Shown in pieces: positions 9,955 through 18,565 of a stretch of 64,000 nucleotides of DNA. This DNA is from Thermoguttaceae bacterium (GTDB lineage Bacteria; Planctomycetota; Planctomycetia; Pirellulales; Thermoguttaceae). The stretch is from positions 60,597-124,596 of the forward strand of contig JAFRAC010000009.1 of the NCBI GenBank assembly GCA_017405595.1. Reading direction: 5' to 3'. The notes beneath the pieces are model-generated. The model made no database searches. It was given only the letters and a program-made list of their open reading frames with translations, and had not been told where the DNA came from. Made by a program: the position numbers and the translations under genes. Every line of letters starts with the position of its first letter. Within the stretch, counting starts at the first letter, position 1.

Positions 9955-11265
9955 ATGGAACAAAAGGGGGTGAATCGAAGAACGTTCCTTTCCGCGCTCG
10001 GCGCGGCGGGAGTTTTGGGTGCTGTCAGGTCGGCGGCGAATGCCGGGGGGAATCGGCTCTATGCCCAGGAGAACGATGCGCCGGCGTCCCCTTTCGAAGG
10101 GGCGGCGGCCTCGTATCCGGTTTTGCAGAATCCCGGGCCGCGCGGAATGTCGGTTTCCTGGGCGGTTCGGCCCGAAGAGGGAAAACTCGCGACCGGCTGG
10201 GTTGAGTGGGGACTGACCGAAGCGCTCGGCGAAACGAGCCGGGGTGCCGAATTCGGCCTGAACCAGCTTTCCTCGACGTTCCTTTCGGCCCGAATCCGCG
10301 GACTTCAGCCGGGAACGACCTACTATTACCGGACCGCGACTTGCCAGGTCCTTTTTGAAAACGCTTATCACATCACAACCGAAGAGCCGGTTTACAGCCC
10401 GGTCTATTCGTTTAAAACCGCGTCCCGGAACGCCGGAAGCGAAAAATTCGCGGTGATTAACGATACGCACGAAGCGCAGCCCACACTCAAGGCGCTGATG
10501 GGGCGGATCGCCGAGGTTGATCCGGAACAGGTGATCTGGAACGGGGATCTGCTCAACTCATTCGTTGAACCGAAACAGGCGGTCGACTCGATTTACTGCC
10601 CGCAATACGGCGCTTTTGCCGCGAACCGGCCGCTCCTTTTCAATAACGGGAATCACGATCACCGGGGGATCTGGGCGCGCAAAAAGAGCGACGCGCTTCT
10701 GCCGTGGCGGCATAAGGGGATTTTCGGCGATCTGGGGCGCAACTTTGTTCTGCGTAACGGGCCGGTCGCTCTGATCGGGCTCGATACCGGCGAAGACAAG
10801 CCGGACGCCAACCCCGTTTTTTCCGGGCTGGCCAATTTTGAACCGTACCGTGAACGGCAGGCGGCGTGGCTGAGCCAGACGCTCAAAACGAAACAGGTCC
10901 GCAGCGCGCCGTTTATCATTGTGATCTGCCATATTCCGCTTTTCGATTCCCGGCCTGACGCCAACCCCGGCGATATTATGGTTGATTTCGCGGCCTGGCA
11001 GCGGCCGATGGCGCGGATGTGCGATCCTTTCATGGAAGACGCGGGTGTGCAGCTGGTCATTGCCGCGCACGAACACGCTTTTCGTTACGATCCGGCGACC
11101 GGGAACCGCTGCTGGGCGCAGGTGGTTGGCGGAGGGCCGGAACTGGAACAGAATACCACGATCATGGTCGGCGAGGCGACCGCGGAAAAGCTGACGCTTC
11201 GGGTCGAAAAGGTTGCCGACGGCACAACGCTGGGCGAGTGGGATTTCGCTCCGCGAAAAGTCTGA
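9955..11265 (+). CDS. Tat-exported calcineurin-like metallophosphoesterase
   Basis: 436 aa. ATG 9955 is chosen because GGAGG lies 8 nt upstream and the protein then opens with a twin-arginine signal (NRRTFLSALG followed by an Ala/Gly-rich hydrophobic run). After the signal comes a fibronectin-like N-terminal domain similar to that of purple acid phosphatases (about residues 45-140, ending in GLQPGTTYYYRT). The metallophosphoesterase core follows, with metal-ligand motifs in the usual order: NDTH, WNGDLLN, GNHDHRG, ICHIP and AAHEHAF. The expected reaction is hydrolysis of a phosphomono- or diester by a dinuclear metal centre outside the cytoplasm. It stands alone, with its own promoter and a strong terminator. 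The substrate cannot be told from sequence. Confidence 0.9.
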   Translation: MEQKGVNRRTFLSALGAAGVLGAVRSAANAGGNRLYAQENDAPASPFEGAAASYPVLQNPGPRGMSVSWAVRPEEGKLATGWVEWGLTEALGETSRGAEFGLNQLSSTFLSARIRGLQPGTTYYYRTATCQVLFENAYHITTEEPVYSPVYSFKTASRNAGSEKFAVINDTHEAQPTLKALMGRIAEVDPEQVIWNGDLLNSFVEPKQAVDSIYCPQYGAFAANRPLLFNNGNHDHRGIWARKKSDALLPWRHKGIFGDLGRNFVLRNGPVALIGLDTGEDKPDANPVFSGLANFEPYRERQAAWLSQTLKTKQVRSAPFIIVICHIPLFDSRPDANPGDIMVDFAAWQRPMARMCDPFMEDAGVQLVIAAHEHAFRYDPATGNRCWAQVVGGGPELEQNTTIMVGEATAEKLTLRVEKVADGTTLGEWDFAPRKV

Positions 11266-11284
11266 GATTTTCTGTGTAACCGGT

Positions 11285-11337
11285 ATTCCCCTGAATCGGT
11301 GCCGGAACAGGGCATCGGTTCAGGGGAATCTTTTTTT
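11285..11337 (+). terminator. Rho-independent terminator after the metallophosphoesterase gene
   Basis: ATTCCCCTGAA (11285-11295) pairs with TTCAGGGGAAT (11319-11329), the inner part of the stem continues with few mismatches, and CTTTTTTT follows. Confidence 0.9.
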
Positions 11338-11405
11338 GAGGGAGTGTGTATTGCTCTTCCGCCGCGCTCTTTGCGGAGAGGGGCCGGTGCGGACGCCTTG
11401 ACGGT

Positions 11406-12203
11406 CTAGTCGACCGCTTTTCGGATCGTTTCCTTGTTGAAGAAGTTGATTTCCATGCCGGCGTCGACCACGATCTTTTGCGCGACGATTCCGCTCGAGA
11501 CGGGACTCAGCAGAAATACAGCCGCCGCGGCGGCTTCGTCGGTGGCAACGGCACGGCGGCGCGGAATCGTCTGTTCGGCGAAAAGGTAACTGTCGAGGTA
11601 GCCGGGAATGCCGGCGCTGGCCGAGGTTTTGAGCAGACCGGGCGCGACGGCGTTGAACCGGATCTCGGAAAACTCGGAAAAGGATTTCGTGAGAAAGGCA
11701 AGCGACGAGTCGAGCGCCGCTTTGATCGGCGCCATATAGCCGTAGTTTTCGCTTGCCATACGGGTGGTCGAGATCGAGACCGTAACAACCGAGGCGTCTT
11801 TTTTTAAGAGGGGCGCGAGCGCGCGGGCGAGGGAGATCAGCGAAAAGCAGGAGATGTCCATCGCCTGAAAGAACGCCCGTTTCGGCGTCTCGTGGAACGG
11901 TTTGAGCCCTTCCGAAAAATCGGCGAATGCGATCGAGTGCAAGAGGCCGTCGAAAAGGATATTCTCTTCGGCCAGATCGGCGGCCAGACGGGCGATCTGG
12001 TCTTCCTGCTCGACATCGCAGCAGAAGATACTGGTATCGGGAAAGAGCTTTGCGGCACGCTGAGCGATTTCGCCGTCTTTGACGACGAGAACCGGTTCGG
12101 CGTCTTCCTCTAACAGAATCCTGACGACGGCGCTGGCAACGCTTTTTTTGTTGGCAACACCGAAGACCAAGAAATGCTTGTTTTTCAGCTGTAAAAAACT
12201 CAT
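11406..12203 (-). CDS. fabI: Enoyl-[acyl-carrier-protein] reductase, FabI type
   Basis: 265 aa from ATG 12203; a TTG three codons upstream (12212) is also in frame. FabI reduces trans-2-enoyl-ACP with NAD(P)H in the last step of each fatty-acid elongation cycle, in the cytoplasm. It is a divergent short-chain dehydrogenase. The N-terminal FabI nucleotide motif appears as GVANKKSVA in place of the classical GxxxGxG. The catalytic Y-x6-K is seen in YGYMAPIKAAL, followed by the FabI-like stretch RFNAVAPGLLKTSAS. The C-terminal VDAGMEI replaces the usual VDgGyhi. It is the last gene of a minus-strand run and begins 46 bp after pheT, so it may be co-transcribed with pheT. The alternative is a non-FabI SDR of the same fold, but the motif set fits FabI better. 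Confidence 0.82.
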   Translation of the reverse strand: MSFLQLKNKHFLVFGVANKKSVASAVVRILLEEDAEPVLVVKDGEIAQRAAKLFPDTSIFCCDVEQEDQIARLAADLAEENILFDGLLHSIAFADFSEGLKPFHETPKRAFFQAMDISCFSLISLARALAPLLKKDASVVTVSISTTRMASENYGYMAPIKAALDSSLAFLTKSFSEFSEIRFNAVAPGLLKTSASAGIPGYLDSYLFAEQTIPRRRAVATDEAAAAAVFLLSPVSSGIVAQKIVVDAGMEINFFNKETIRKAVD

Positions 12204-12249
12204 GGCTTGCAAAACGCGGTTGCGCGGTTGAATTTGTGAGGGCTTTTCC

Positions 12250-14730
12250 CTATCCGCGCAGGGTCAGATTGTTCGCTTTGAGGAAGTCGAGGAACGCCTG
12301 ATGGAACGCCTCAAGTTCTTCCCCCGAAAGGGTGTGGTCGTCGGCACCGATGACAAACCGGAACGAGTAGCTTCCTTTCCCCTTATCGAGCCCCTTTCCC
12401 CTATAGACCGTGAGGAACGACCGTTCCTGGAGCAGCGGATGGGTGAACTCGGCCAGTTTGGCGTTGAGTTTCTGGAAGCCGGCTTCGGTATCCCAAACGA
12501 TCGAAAAATCCTGCCAGGAGGAGGGGAATTTCGGCGGTTCCTTGAAATGGAGTGTCGGGAAGAGGAAACCCTCGATCTTCTGAATGGTATACTCGAACCA
12601 GATCAGATGCCCCTTGTCCTTCTCGGAAAGGAGTTTTGTCATCAGATCGCGGCCGGCAAGGCCCGTCGAGCCGATCACGTTTCCGTTCTGTTTGAGTTCC
12701 ACCCAAAGGCCCTCGGTTTTCCAGGGGGTGGGGGAACCGGTTCCCGGCGTGATCGAAAGGGATGACGTGTCGAACGAGAAGATTTTCCCCAGGTCGGAAA
12801 GCACGCCCCGAATCTCCAGAAAATGCTCTTCGGGGGTTTTGCCTGCGGCCATATAGCTGACCCCGGCAAAGGTCGAGAGCTCTTCGCACTTTTCGGCACT
12901 GTCTTTGACCGGAGCCGGGTCGTCGAACGCGCCTTTCGGCAGATAGACTTTCCCCATTTCAAAGATTCGGAAATCGTCTTTGAAGGGCCGGTTCTTCGTG
13001 ACGAGCGCCAGAAGGTTCGGAATGAGCGTTGTGCGCAGCCGGCTGTTGAACGGGGTCGGGGGGTTCTTCAATACGAGTGTTTCACCCGGATCATAGCCGA
13101 TTCGGGCAAGGAAGTTGTCGTCGAACCAGCCGTAGTTGTGGACTTCCAGGAATCCTGCCGACGCCGACATGAAACGCTGGGCGCGGTGCTGCAGTTTGAT
13201 CCGTTCTTCGATGTGCAGGGGGGTCAGAGACATCTGCGGCAGAACGGGAGGAATGTTATCGAATCCGTAGAGGCGCATCACCTCTTCGACGATGTCTTCG
13301 GGAATGGAGATGTCTTTCCGGCTTCGGAACGGCGGGACACCGACCCTGAGCGTGCCGTCGTCGAGGAAATCGGCTTCGAACTGGATGGAACGGAGAATCG
13401 AAAGGACGGTCTCGTTCGGGAAATCGATTCCCGCCAGCGCGTTGAGCCGGCCGGGAGGAAGGAGGATTTTACGCACACCGTCGTCGAGATCGCCGCTGTA
13501 GGAGAAGCGTGTTTCAATCTCGAACGGGGTGCCCGATTCGGCGATCAGGTAAAGGATCCGTTCGGCGGCGATTCTGACATTTGCCGGCGGCTGACTCTTT
13601 TCGTAGCGCTGGCTGGCATCGGTACGCAGATCGAGCCGGCCTGCGGTACGGCGGATCCGGCCTGACTTGAAGTTGGCCGATTCGAGCATCATCCGGGTGG
13701 TTTTCGGTGTGACTTCGGTTTCGAGCCCCCCCATGATTCCGGCGATGGCGACCGGCTTGGCGCCGTCGCAGATCATCATGTCTTCTGGAATCATTTTCCG
13801 CTCCTGGCCGTCTAAGGTGACAAACGTGCCTTCGCGGCCCATCGGGGCAACGCGGATGCTGCTGATCGTGTCGGCATCGAACGCGTGGGTCGGCTGTCCG
13901 ATTTCGAGACAGACATAGTTGGTCACGTCGATCAGAAGGTTGTATGTGCGCCGTTCCAGCGCGTGGAGACGCCGCTGCATCTTGACCGGAGAGGGGATGT
14001 TGACGCTTCCCGCCTTGATTCCGACAACGATGCCGCTGTAGCAGGGGCAGTTTTCGTCGGCAACCTCGATCGGGTAGGGGGGAAGGTTGTCGAACGGAGT
14101 CAGGTCGTAGCGGGGGAGCGGGGCGAGTTTGCGGGAGAAGATCGCGGCAAACTCGCGGGCGAATCCGTAATGCCCCCAGAGGTCGGGCCGGTGCGTGAGC
14201 GACTTGTTGTCGATCTCGATCAGGACGTCTTTTTCGGGGATCAGGTCGACCACTTTCGTGCCGACCGGTGTTTCGGCGGGAAATTCGAAAAGGATTTCGT
14301 GCCAGTTGCTCATTCCCATTTCGAACGCGCTGCAGAGAACCCCTTCACTCTTCCGGCCCGCAAGTTCCGAGGCTTCGACGACCGTTTCGAGGTTCTCGCT
14401 TTCAGCGCCGCCGGTCTTGATGCGGATCTGCGACCCGATCGGGGCAAAGGCGGCTTTGAGTCCGGCACGGACATTCGGCGCGCCGCAGACCGTCTGAACG
14501 GGGGTGCCGGTGCCGATATCGACTTTGCAGAGCGAGAGTTTCTTCCCCTCCTTTTCCGAAACCGTTTCGGCCGAGATGATTTCACCGACGATTTTGCCGG
14601 CGGTGAGGCGGTTGAGTATCGTGACCCCTTCGACCTCGGCGGTCGACATGGTGAGCCGGTCGGCGATCACCTCGGGGGTTAAGTCGGAAAGGTCAACGAA
14701 ATCGGAAATCCAATCGAGAGAAATAAACAC
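12250..14730 (-). CDS. pheT: Phenylalanine--tRNA ligase beta subunit
   Basis: 826 aa, bacterial full length. It forms the alpha2-beta2 phenylalanyl-tRNA synthetase with PheS. Domain order is typical: an N-terminal segment FISLDWISDFVD, an EMAP-like tRNA-binding domain (about residues 40-150, with VCGAPNVRAG), the B3/B4 editing domain, the B5 domain, a catalytic-like core (EIFEMGKVY and neighbours are recognisable), and a C-terminal ferredoxin-like anticodon-binding domain (about 730-826, FPSSWQDFSIVWD...). The start codon is GTG, supported by GAGGAGG about 5 nt upstream. It is separated from pheS by a 3.7-kb gene on the same strand, an unusual arrangement. A 119-bp gap precedes it. Confidence 0.97.
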   Translation of the reverse strand: MFISLDWISDFVDLSDLTPEVIADRLTMSTAEVEGVTILNRLTAGKIVGEIISAETVSEKEGKKLSLCKVDIGTGTPVQTVCGAPNVRAGLKAAFAPIGSQIRIKTGGAESENLETVVEASELAGRKSEGVLCSAFEMGMSNWHEILFEFPAETPVGTKVVDLIPEKDVLIEIDNKSLTHRPDLWGHYGFAREFAAIFSRKLAPLPRYDLTPFDNLPPYPIEVADENCPCYSGIVVGIKAGSVNIPSPVKMQRRLHALERRTYNLLIDVTNYVCLEIGQPTHAFDADTISSIRVAPMGREGTFVTLDGQERKMIPEDMMICDGAKPVAIAGIMGGLETEVTPKTTRMMLESANFKSGRIRRTAGRLDLRTDASQRYEKSQPPANVRIAAERILYLIAESGTPFEIETRFSYSGDLDDGVRKILLPPGRLNALAGIDFPNETVLSILRSIQFEADFLDDGTLRVGVPPFRSRKDISIPEDIVEEVMRLYGFDNIPPVLPQMSLTPLHIEERIKLQHRAQRFMSASAGFLEVHNYGWFDDNFLARIGYDPGETLVLKNPPTPFNSRLRTTLIPNLLALVTKNRPFKDDFRIFEMGKVYLPKGAFDDPAPVKDSAEKCEELSTFAGVSYMAAGKTPEEHFLEIRGVLSDLGKIFSFDTSSLSITPGTGSPTPWKTEGLWVELKQNGNVIGSTGLAGRDLMTKLLSEKDKGHLIWFEYTIQKIEGFLFPTLHFKEPPKFPSSWQDFSIVWDTEAGFQKLNAKLAEFTHPLLQERSFLTVYRGKGLDKGKGSYSFRFVIGADDHTLSGEELEAFHQAFLDFLKANNLTLRG

Positions 14731-14849
14731 AGAATCCTCCTCGCCGTGGTAAACTCGGGATGAAACCCCGATATAGGCTGGGTTAGCGTTGTTTGTCTGT
14801 TAAAAATTTGTGTTAACGGCCGCGTATGGCGCGGACCGGTTTAGATCAT

Positions 14850-17800
14850 CTATCTTCTCGGACCGTGAGGGCCGGAATGCCCTCCCCCGCCGCCGTGACT
14901 TCCGCCGCCATGACTTCCGCCGGCACGGGGCGCGCCTCCTGCGGGAGGACCGCCCCCGCCGCGGGGAACGGAACGGGGCGCTCCGACATTGCTCGGCAGG
15001 GAAGGAGAGCTGAGGCGGGTGCTGGGAGGTGTGACCGGTCTGGCGGGTGCTGCACTCGGTGCGGTTCGGGGAGCGGGAACGCCCGCCGAACCGGGGCTGC
15101 GGGAACCGTGGGAACCGCGGCTGGGGCGTTCGCCGATTGAGCCGGCGGAAGGACGCGGCCCGGCCGGGTTGCGGCTGATTGCGCCGGAAGGAATACCCGG
15201 TTGAGAGACCGGACCGGAAATGTTCCCGCCGCCGGAGACCGCGCTTCGGCTCGGCCGGTCGGCCGGACGAGACATGCGGGAACTGCTGCTGCGGCCTTCG
15301 GCTGACCGGCCGCCGATTGCGCCCGGCGCGGCGCCGGGGCTCGAAATGCCGCCCGCCGAAGGTGTTCCCGAAATGCCGGGAACCCCGATGGAGTCGGACC
15401 GGCTCGGTCGGGATGTTCGGGAGGAACGGGAACCGGACGAACGGCTTGGACGGGACTCGGATCCGGAAACACCTGGATTGCCGGATCGGCTCGGCAGAGG
15501 AGTGCTGATGGAGCTGCTTCCGATGCTGCCATCGGGCGTGTTTCCGCCGATCACCGCGGAACTTCCGGCGGATCCGGGACGGATTGTCCGGTCGGTACGG
15601 CCCGGACGGGAACGGCTTATGCGTGTTTCAGAAGCCGCTCTTTCGGCGGGGGAACCGTTTGTCGGAGTTCTGCCGGCCGGTTCGGCGGCGCCGGGACGGC
15701 TTGTCCGGTCGGTACGGCCCGGACGGGAACGGCTTGTGCGTGTTTCAGAAGCCGCTCTTTCGGCGGGGGAACCGTTTGCCGGAGTTCTGCTGGCCGGTTC
15801 GGCGGCGCCGGATGGAGCGTCTTGCGCGGAATCGGAAATTCTCGGCCGTCCGGAACGGGGACCGCGCGAGGGTGCGGCACGTTCTTCACGGGAACCTGAT
15901 TCCGGCGCACCGGCTCGTTCTTCGCGGGGAATGCCGCCGCCGGAGATTTGTTCGTCCCGGTTTTGACGCCCGCGGCGGGAGCTGCGGCCGCCGGCACGGT
16001 CGGTATTGCCGTCCTCGGCGGGGGTATTCATGTCGCCGGGCGCTGCGCCATCGGGTCCGTGCCGGGAGGGTTCTGCTCCCCGCTGGTCTCTGTCGGGACG
16101 CCGGCCCGCACGGCGGGTGCCGCCGGGCCCGGCGGAATCGGACCCACGGGTTCCGGGCTGTCCGGTCCGGCTTTCGCTGCGGGCGGAAGGATCGTGATTG
16201 TCGATTTCACGGCGGACATCGCCGGGATGCCAGGAACGGGAAGGACGATTATCCCCCCGTCCGGCTTTTTCGGGTCCGCCGGGAGCAGGCCGCGCGTCTG
16301 AATCTGAGTGGTTTTCCCCGCCATCGCGATCGCGGGGGGCACTTTCGCCGTCCCGCGAACGCGGACGAAAACTGGGACGATCTTGACCATCGGGGCGGCC
16401 AGGACCATCGGGCCGGTCAGGATTATCGGGCCGGCCGTGATCGTCGGACCGGTCGGGACCATCAGATTGGTCGGAACCGTCAGGGCGGCTAGGACCATCA
16501 GGCCGACCGGGATCATCGGGTCGGTCAGGACCGTCAGGCCGCGCGGAGCCATCGGGTCGGTTAGGACCATCGGGGCGGTCAGGACCATCGGGGCGGTCAG
16601 GACCATCGGGGCGGTCAGGACCATCGGGCCGGGCGTGACTACCGGGCCGGTCAGGATCATCGGGCCGGGCGTGACCGCCGGGTCGGCCAGGACCATCGGG
16701 CCGGGCGTGACCGCCGGGCCGGTCAGGATCATCGGGCCGGGCGTGACCGCCGGGCCGGCCAGGAGCATCGGGCCGGGCGTGACCGCCGGGCCGGTCAGGG
16801 CCATCGGGGCGGGTGTGACCGCCGGGCCGGTCAGGACCATCAGGGCGGACGTGACCGCCGGGTCGGTCGGGACCATCGTGCCGGCCTGGACGGGGACCGC
16901 CGTGCCGGCCGGGACCATGGTGAGGTCCGTGCCGCCAGCTTTCACCGCCGGCATGCCAGCCGGGGCCTCCGGAGTACCAGATATCGCCGTGGGGTCCGCG
17001 GCCGTGCCAGCCGGGATGATCGATCGGCCGGTGACACCAGGGACGATCCCACCACGGGTCGTGGGGATGGAACGCCGAACCGACATAGAACGCGAAGCCG
17101 AACCCGTATCCGCAGCCGATGTAGCAGCCGTAACGGTGGCAGCGCCAGGGATAGTAGACCCCCCAGCCGGAATACCACCACGGGTCGTAGTAGGGGTACG
17201 GCGTGTAATACGGAAGATAGGAACCGTACCAGGGACGGTAATACCAGACGCCGGGGTAGAAAACGCTCCAGCGGGGGACGACGACGGGGTAGGCGGTGTA
17301 GTAGTCGCTGACAACCCGGCAGCAGGAGTAGGCGGGCGGCCAGCTCTCGCGGTAGAGGGTGACAACCTCTTCGGTTAAAGGTTCCGGAAGCTCTTCGAGA
17401 GCGACCGGCTCGTCTTCGAGAATGAGATCTTCGGCGGCTGCGCCGGAATCGGCCTCGTTCGATGCCTTGACCGCGGCATTTTCCTCTTTCTGCTTCTGGT
17501 CGATGACCTGCTGCGGCGGAGCTTTTAAAAACTCATCCTGCAGGGGGTGCGAGCCGAGCCAGTAGATTTGCCCTGTGGCCTTGTCGTTCATTGCGGCGAT
17601 GACCTGCAGTTCCCCCGCCTCGACGAGCCGCCGCGCGGCGTCGGACTGCATGAGGATCGTTTCGACCGACTGCCAGGCGACCGTTTCGGCGATCACGTTG
17701 GCCAGATCGGCTTCGCCCATTTCGGGATACGCTTTTTTCGCACGGGCCACCGCCGGTCCCAGAAGGGAGTAGAGGTAAAGGTCGTTATCTGTCGGGCGGG

Positions 17801-18539
17801 TATTCTGCACCGAAAGGTTCGGATCTTCGCCAAGCTCGGCGGTATCCTTTTTGGCGATCGTCTCTAGCCGGTCGAAATTCCGCAGAACGGAGAGAATGTC
17901 GCTGCTCGGATATTGCGTCAGAACGACCGCCAGAGGAGTCTGGAGATTGACGATTCCGTATTCCAGATCGTCGAGCTCTTCGGAGGTAAAGACTCCCGCT
18001 CGGATCGGAACGGTATAGAGCGTCTTTTTGGGGAGGTCGAGAAGAATGTCGGCTTCGGGGGTGAGGTCGGAGGCGTAGAAGATCGATGCCAGCGGAAAGG
18101 AGTCATCGTCGGCGGCAGGGCGGGGAATCTGATTGGCGGCATCGGTTCCCTTACCGAGGTAACGCGCGTTCCCGGCGGCGAGCTGCCGAAACGCGTTCTC
18201 GATTTCGGGACGAGGCTCAGCCGGTTTTTCGAGAGTGACCGTTTCTTCGGCGGATGCCGGTTCTGCGGAGGTCTCGGGCAGATCTGCGGACGTTTCGGTA
18301 ACCGCTTCGATCGTTTCGCCCGATTCGGCGGATGACGGTTCCGTTGGAGCTGATTCGGCGGGTTCGGCTGCGTCGGTTGCGAGCGGAACCGCAGGGGCTT
18401 CGGCCGAGACCGGGTCGTCGGCGAAGAAAAGTTCGGTGTCATCGTCGGCGCGGGAATTCCCGTTCAGGAAAAAGAACGCCGCCAAAACGGCGAATCCGAC
18501 GGTCAGAACATTTTGCGTGACGCGAAAATACCCTTTCAT
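14850..18539 (-). CDS. Exported beta-carbonic-anhydrase-like pseudoenzyme with long Pro/Gly/His/Arg repeat tail
   Basis: 1229 aa; AGAGG lies directly before ATG 18539. Residues 1-31 form a signal sequence or membrane anchor (hydrophobic 11-25). A Glu/Ala/Ser-rich linker follows (about 35-112). Residues 113-330 match the beta-carbonic anhydrase pattern: a start like FRQLAAGNARYLGKG, then PLASIFYASDLTPE where CSDSR is expected, LDDLEYGIVNLQTPLAVVL, and near the end ANVIAE...VETIL...LVEAGELQVIAA...TGQIYWLG. The zinc ligands are lost: the C-x-D-x-R motif reads ASDLT and H-x2-C reads QYPS (209-212). Residues 400-490 are Tyr/Trp/Pro-rich. Then come seven 12-aa DGPDRPGGHARP-type repeats, fourteen 6-aa DGPDRP-type repeats, and a disordered Arg/Ser/Gly-rich region ending GGGGHSGPHGPRR. 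It sits between pheS (26 bp away) and pheT. The family assignment is my inference from pattern matching; the function is unknown. Confidence 0.8.
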   Translation of the reverse strand: MKGYFRVTQNVLTVGFAVLAAFFFLNGNSRADDDTELFFADDPVSAEAPAVPLATDAAEPAESAPTEPSSAESGETIEAVTETSADLPETSAEPASAEETVTLEKPAEPRPEIENAFRQLAAGNARYLGKGTDAANQIPRPAADDDSFPLASIFYASDLTPEADILLDLPKKTLYTVPIRAGVFTSEELDDLEYGIVNLQTPLAVVLTQYPSSDILSVLRNFDRLETIAKKDTAELGEDPNLSVQNTRPTDNDLYLYSLLGPAVARAKKAYPEMGEADLANVIAETVAWQSVETILMQSDAARRLVEAGELQVIAAMNDKATGQIYWLGSHPLQDEFLKAPPQQVIDQKQKEENAAVKASNEADSGAAAEDLILEDEPVALEELPEPLTEEVVTLYRESWPPAYSCCRVVSDYYTAYPVVVPRWSVFYPGVWYYRPWYGSYLPYYTPYPYYDPWWYSGWGVYYPWRCHRYGCYIGCGYGFGFAFYVGSAFHPHDPWWDRPWCHRPIDHPGWHGRGPHGDIWYSGGPGWHAGGESWRHGPHHGPGRHGGPRPGRHDGPDRPGGHVRPDGPDRPGGHTRPDGPDRPGGHARPDAPGRPGGHARPDDPDRPGGHARPDGPGRPGGHARPDDPDRPGSHARPDGPDRPDGPDRPDGPDRPDGPNRPDGSARPDGPDRPDDPGRPDGPSRPDGSDQSDGPDRSDDHGRPDNPDRPDGPGRPDGQDRPSFRPRSRDGESAPRDRDGGENHSDSDARPAPGGPEKAGRGDNRPSRSWHPGDVRREIDNHDPSARSESRTGQPGTRGSDSAGPGGTRRAGRRPDRDQRGAEPSRHGPDGAAPGDMNTPAEDGNTDRAGGRSSRRGRQNRDEQISGGGIPREERAGAPESGSREERAAPSRGPRSGRPRISDSAQDAPSGAAEPASRTPANGSPAERAASETRTSRSRPGRTDRTSRPGAAEPAGRTPTNGSPAERAASETRISRSRPGRTDRTIRPGSAGSSAVIGGNTPDGSIGSSSISTPLPSRSGNPGVSGSESRPSRSSGSRSSRTSRPSRSDSIGVPGISGTPSAGGISSPGAAPGAIGGRSAEGRSSSSRMSRPADRPSRSAVSGGGNISGPVSQPGIPSGAISRNPAGPRPSAGSIGERPSRGSHGSRSPGSAGVPAPRTAPSAAPARPVTPPSTRLSSPSLPSNVGAPRSVPRGGGGPPAGGAPRAGGSHGGGSHGGGGGHSGPHGPRR
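15574..15807 (-). repeat. 117-bp direct tandem duplication inside the repeat-tailed exported protein gene
   Basis: Copy A (15574-15690) and copy B (15691-15807) are nearly identical and in frame. They encode two 39-residue blocks of the type NGSPAERAASETR...RSRPGRTDRT. The few differences include ATT/CTT and GTC/GCC changes. Confidence 0.9.
16374..16625 (-). repeat. 18-bp tandem repeats coding DGPDRP-type hexapeptides
   Basis: About fourteen 18-bp units, in frame with the 1229-aa protein, of the type DGPDRP with variants (DGPNRP, DGSARP, DDPGRP, DGSDQS). They look like half-units of the adjacent 36-bp array. Confidence 0.88.
16626..16877 (-). repeat. 36-bp tandem repeats coding DGPDRPGGHARP-type dodecapeptides
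   Basis: Seven consecutive 36-bp units with high nucleotide identity. The 12-aa unit is DGPDRPGGHARP with small changes (DAPGRP, DDPDRP, GSHARP). Confidence 0.9.
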
Positions 18540-18565
18540 TCCTCTTTCCCCCTTTTTCCAGGTTG

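Noticed and set aside
16374..16877. Regular 36-bp repeats resembling a CRISPR array
   Set aside because: There are no unique spacers; the units are contiguous, in frame and code for a 12-aa repeat of the exported protein.
16028..17378. Long open frames on both strands in the repeat region (up to 445 codons)
   Set aside because: The repetitive GC-rich DNA is open in several frames. Only the 1229-aa frame has a signal sequence, a domain-like N-terminal region and a ribosome-binding site.
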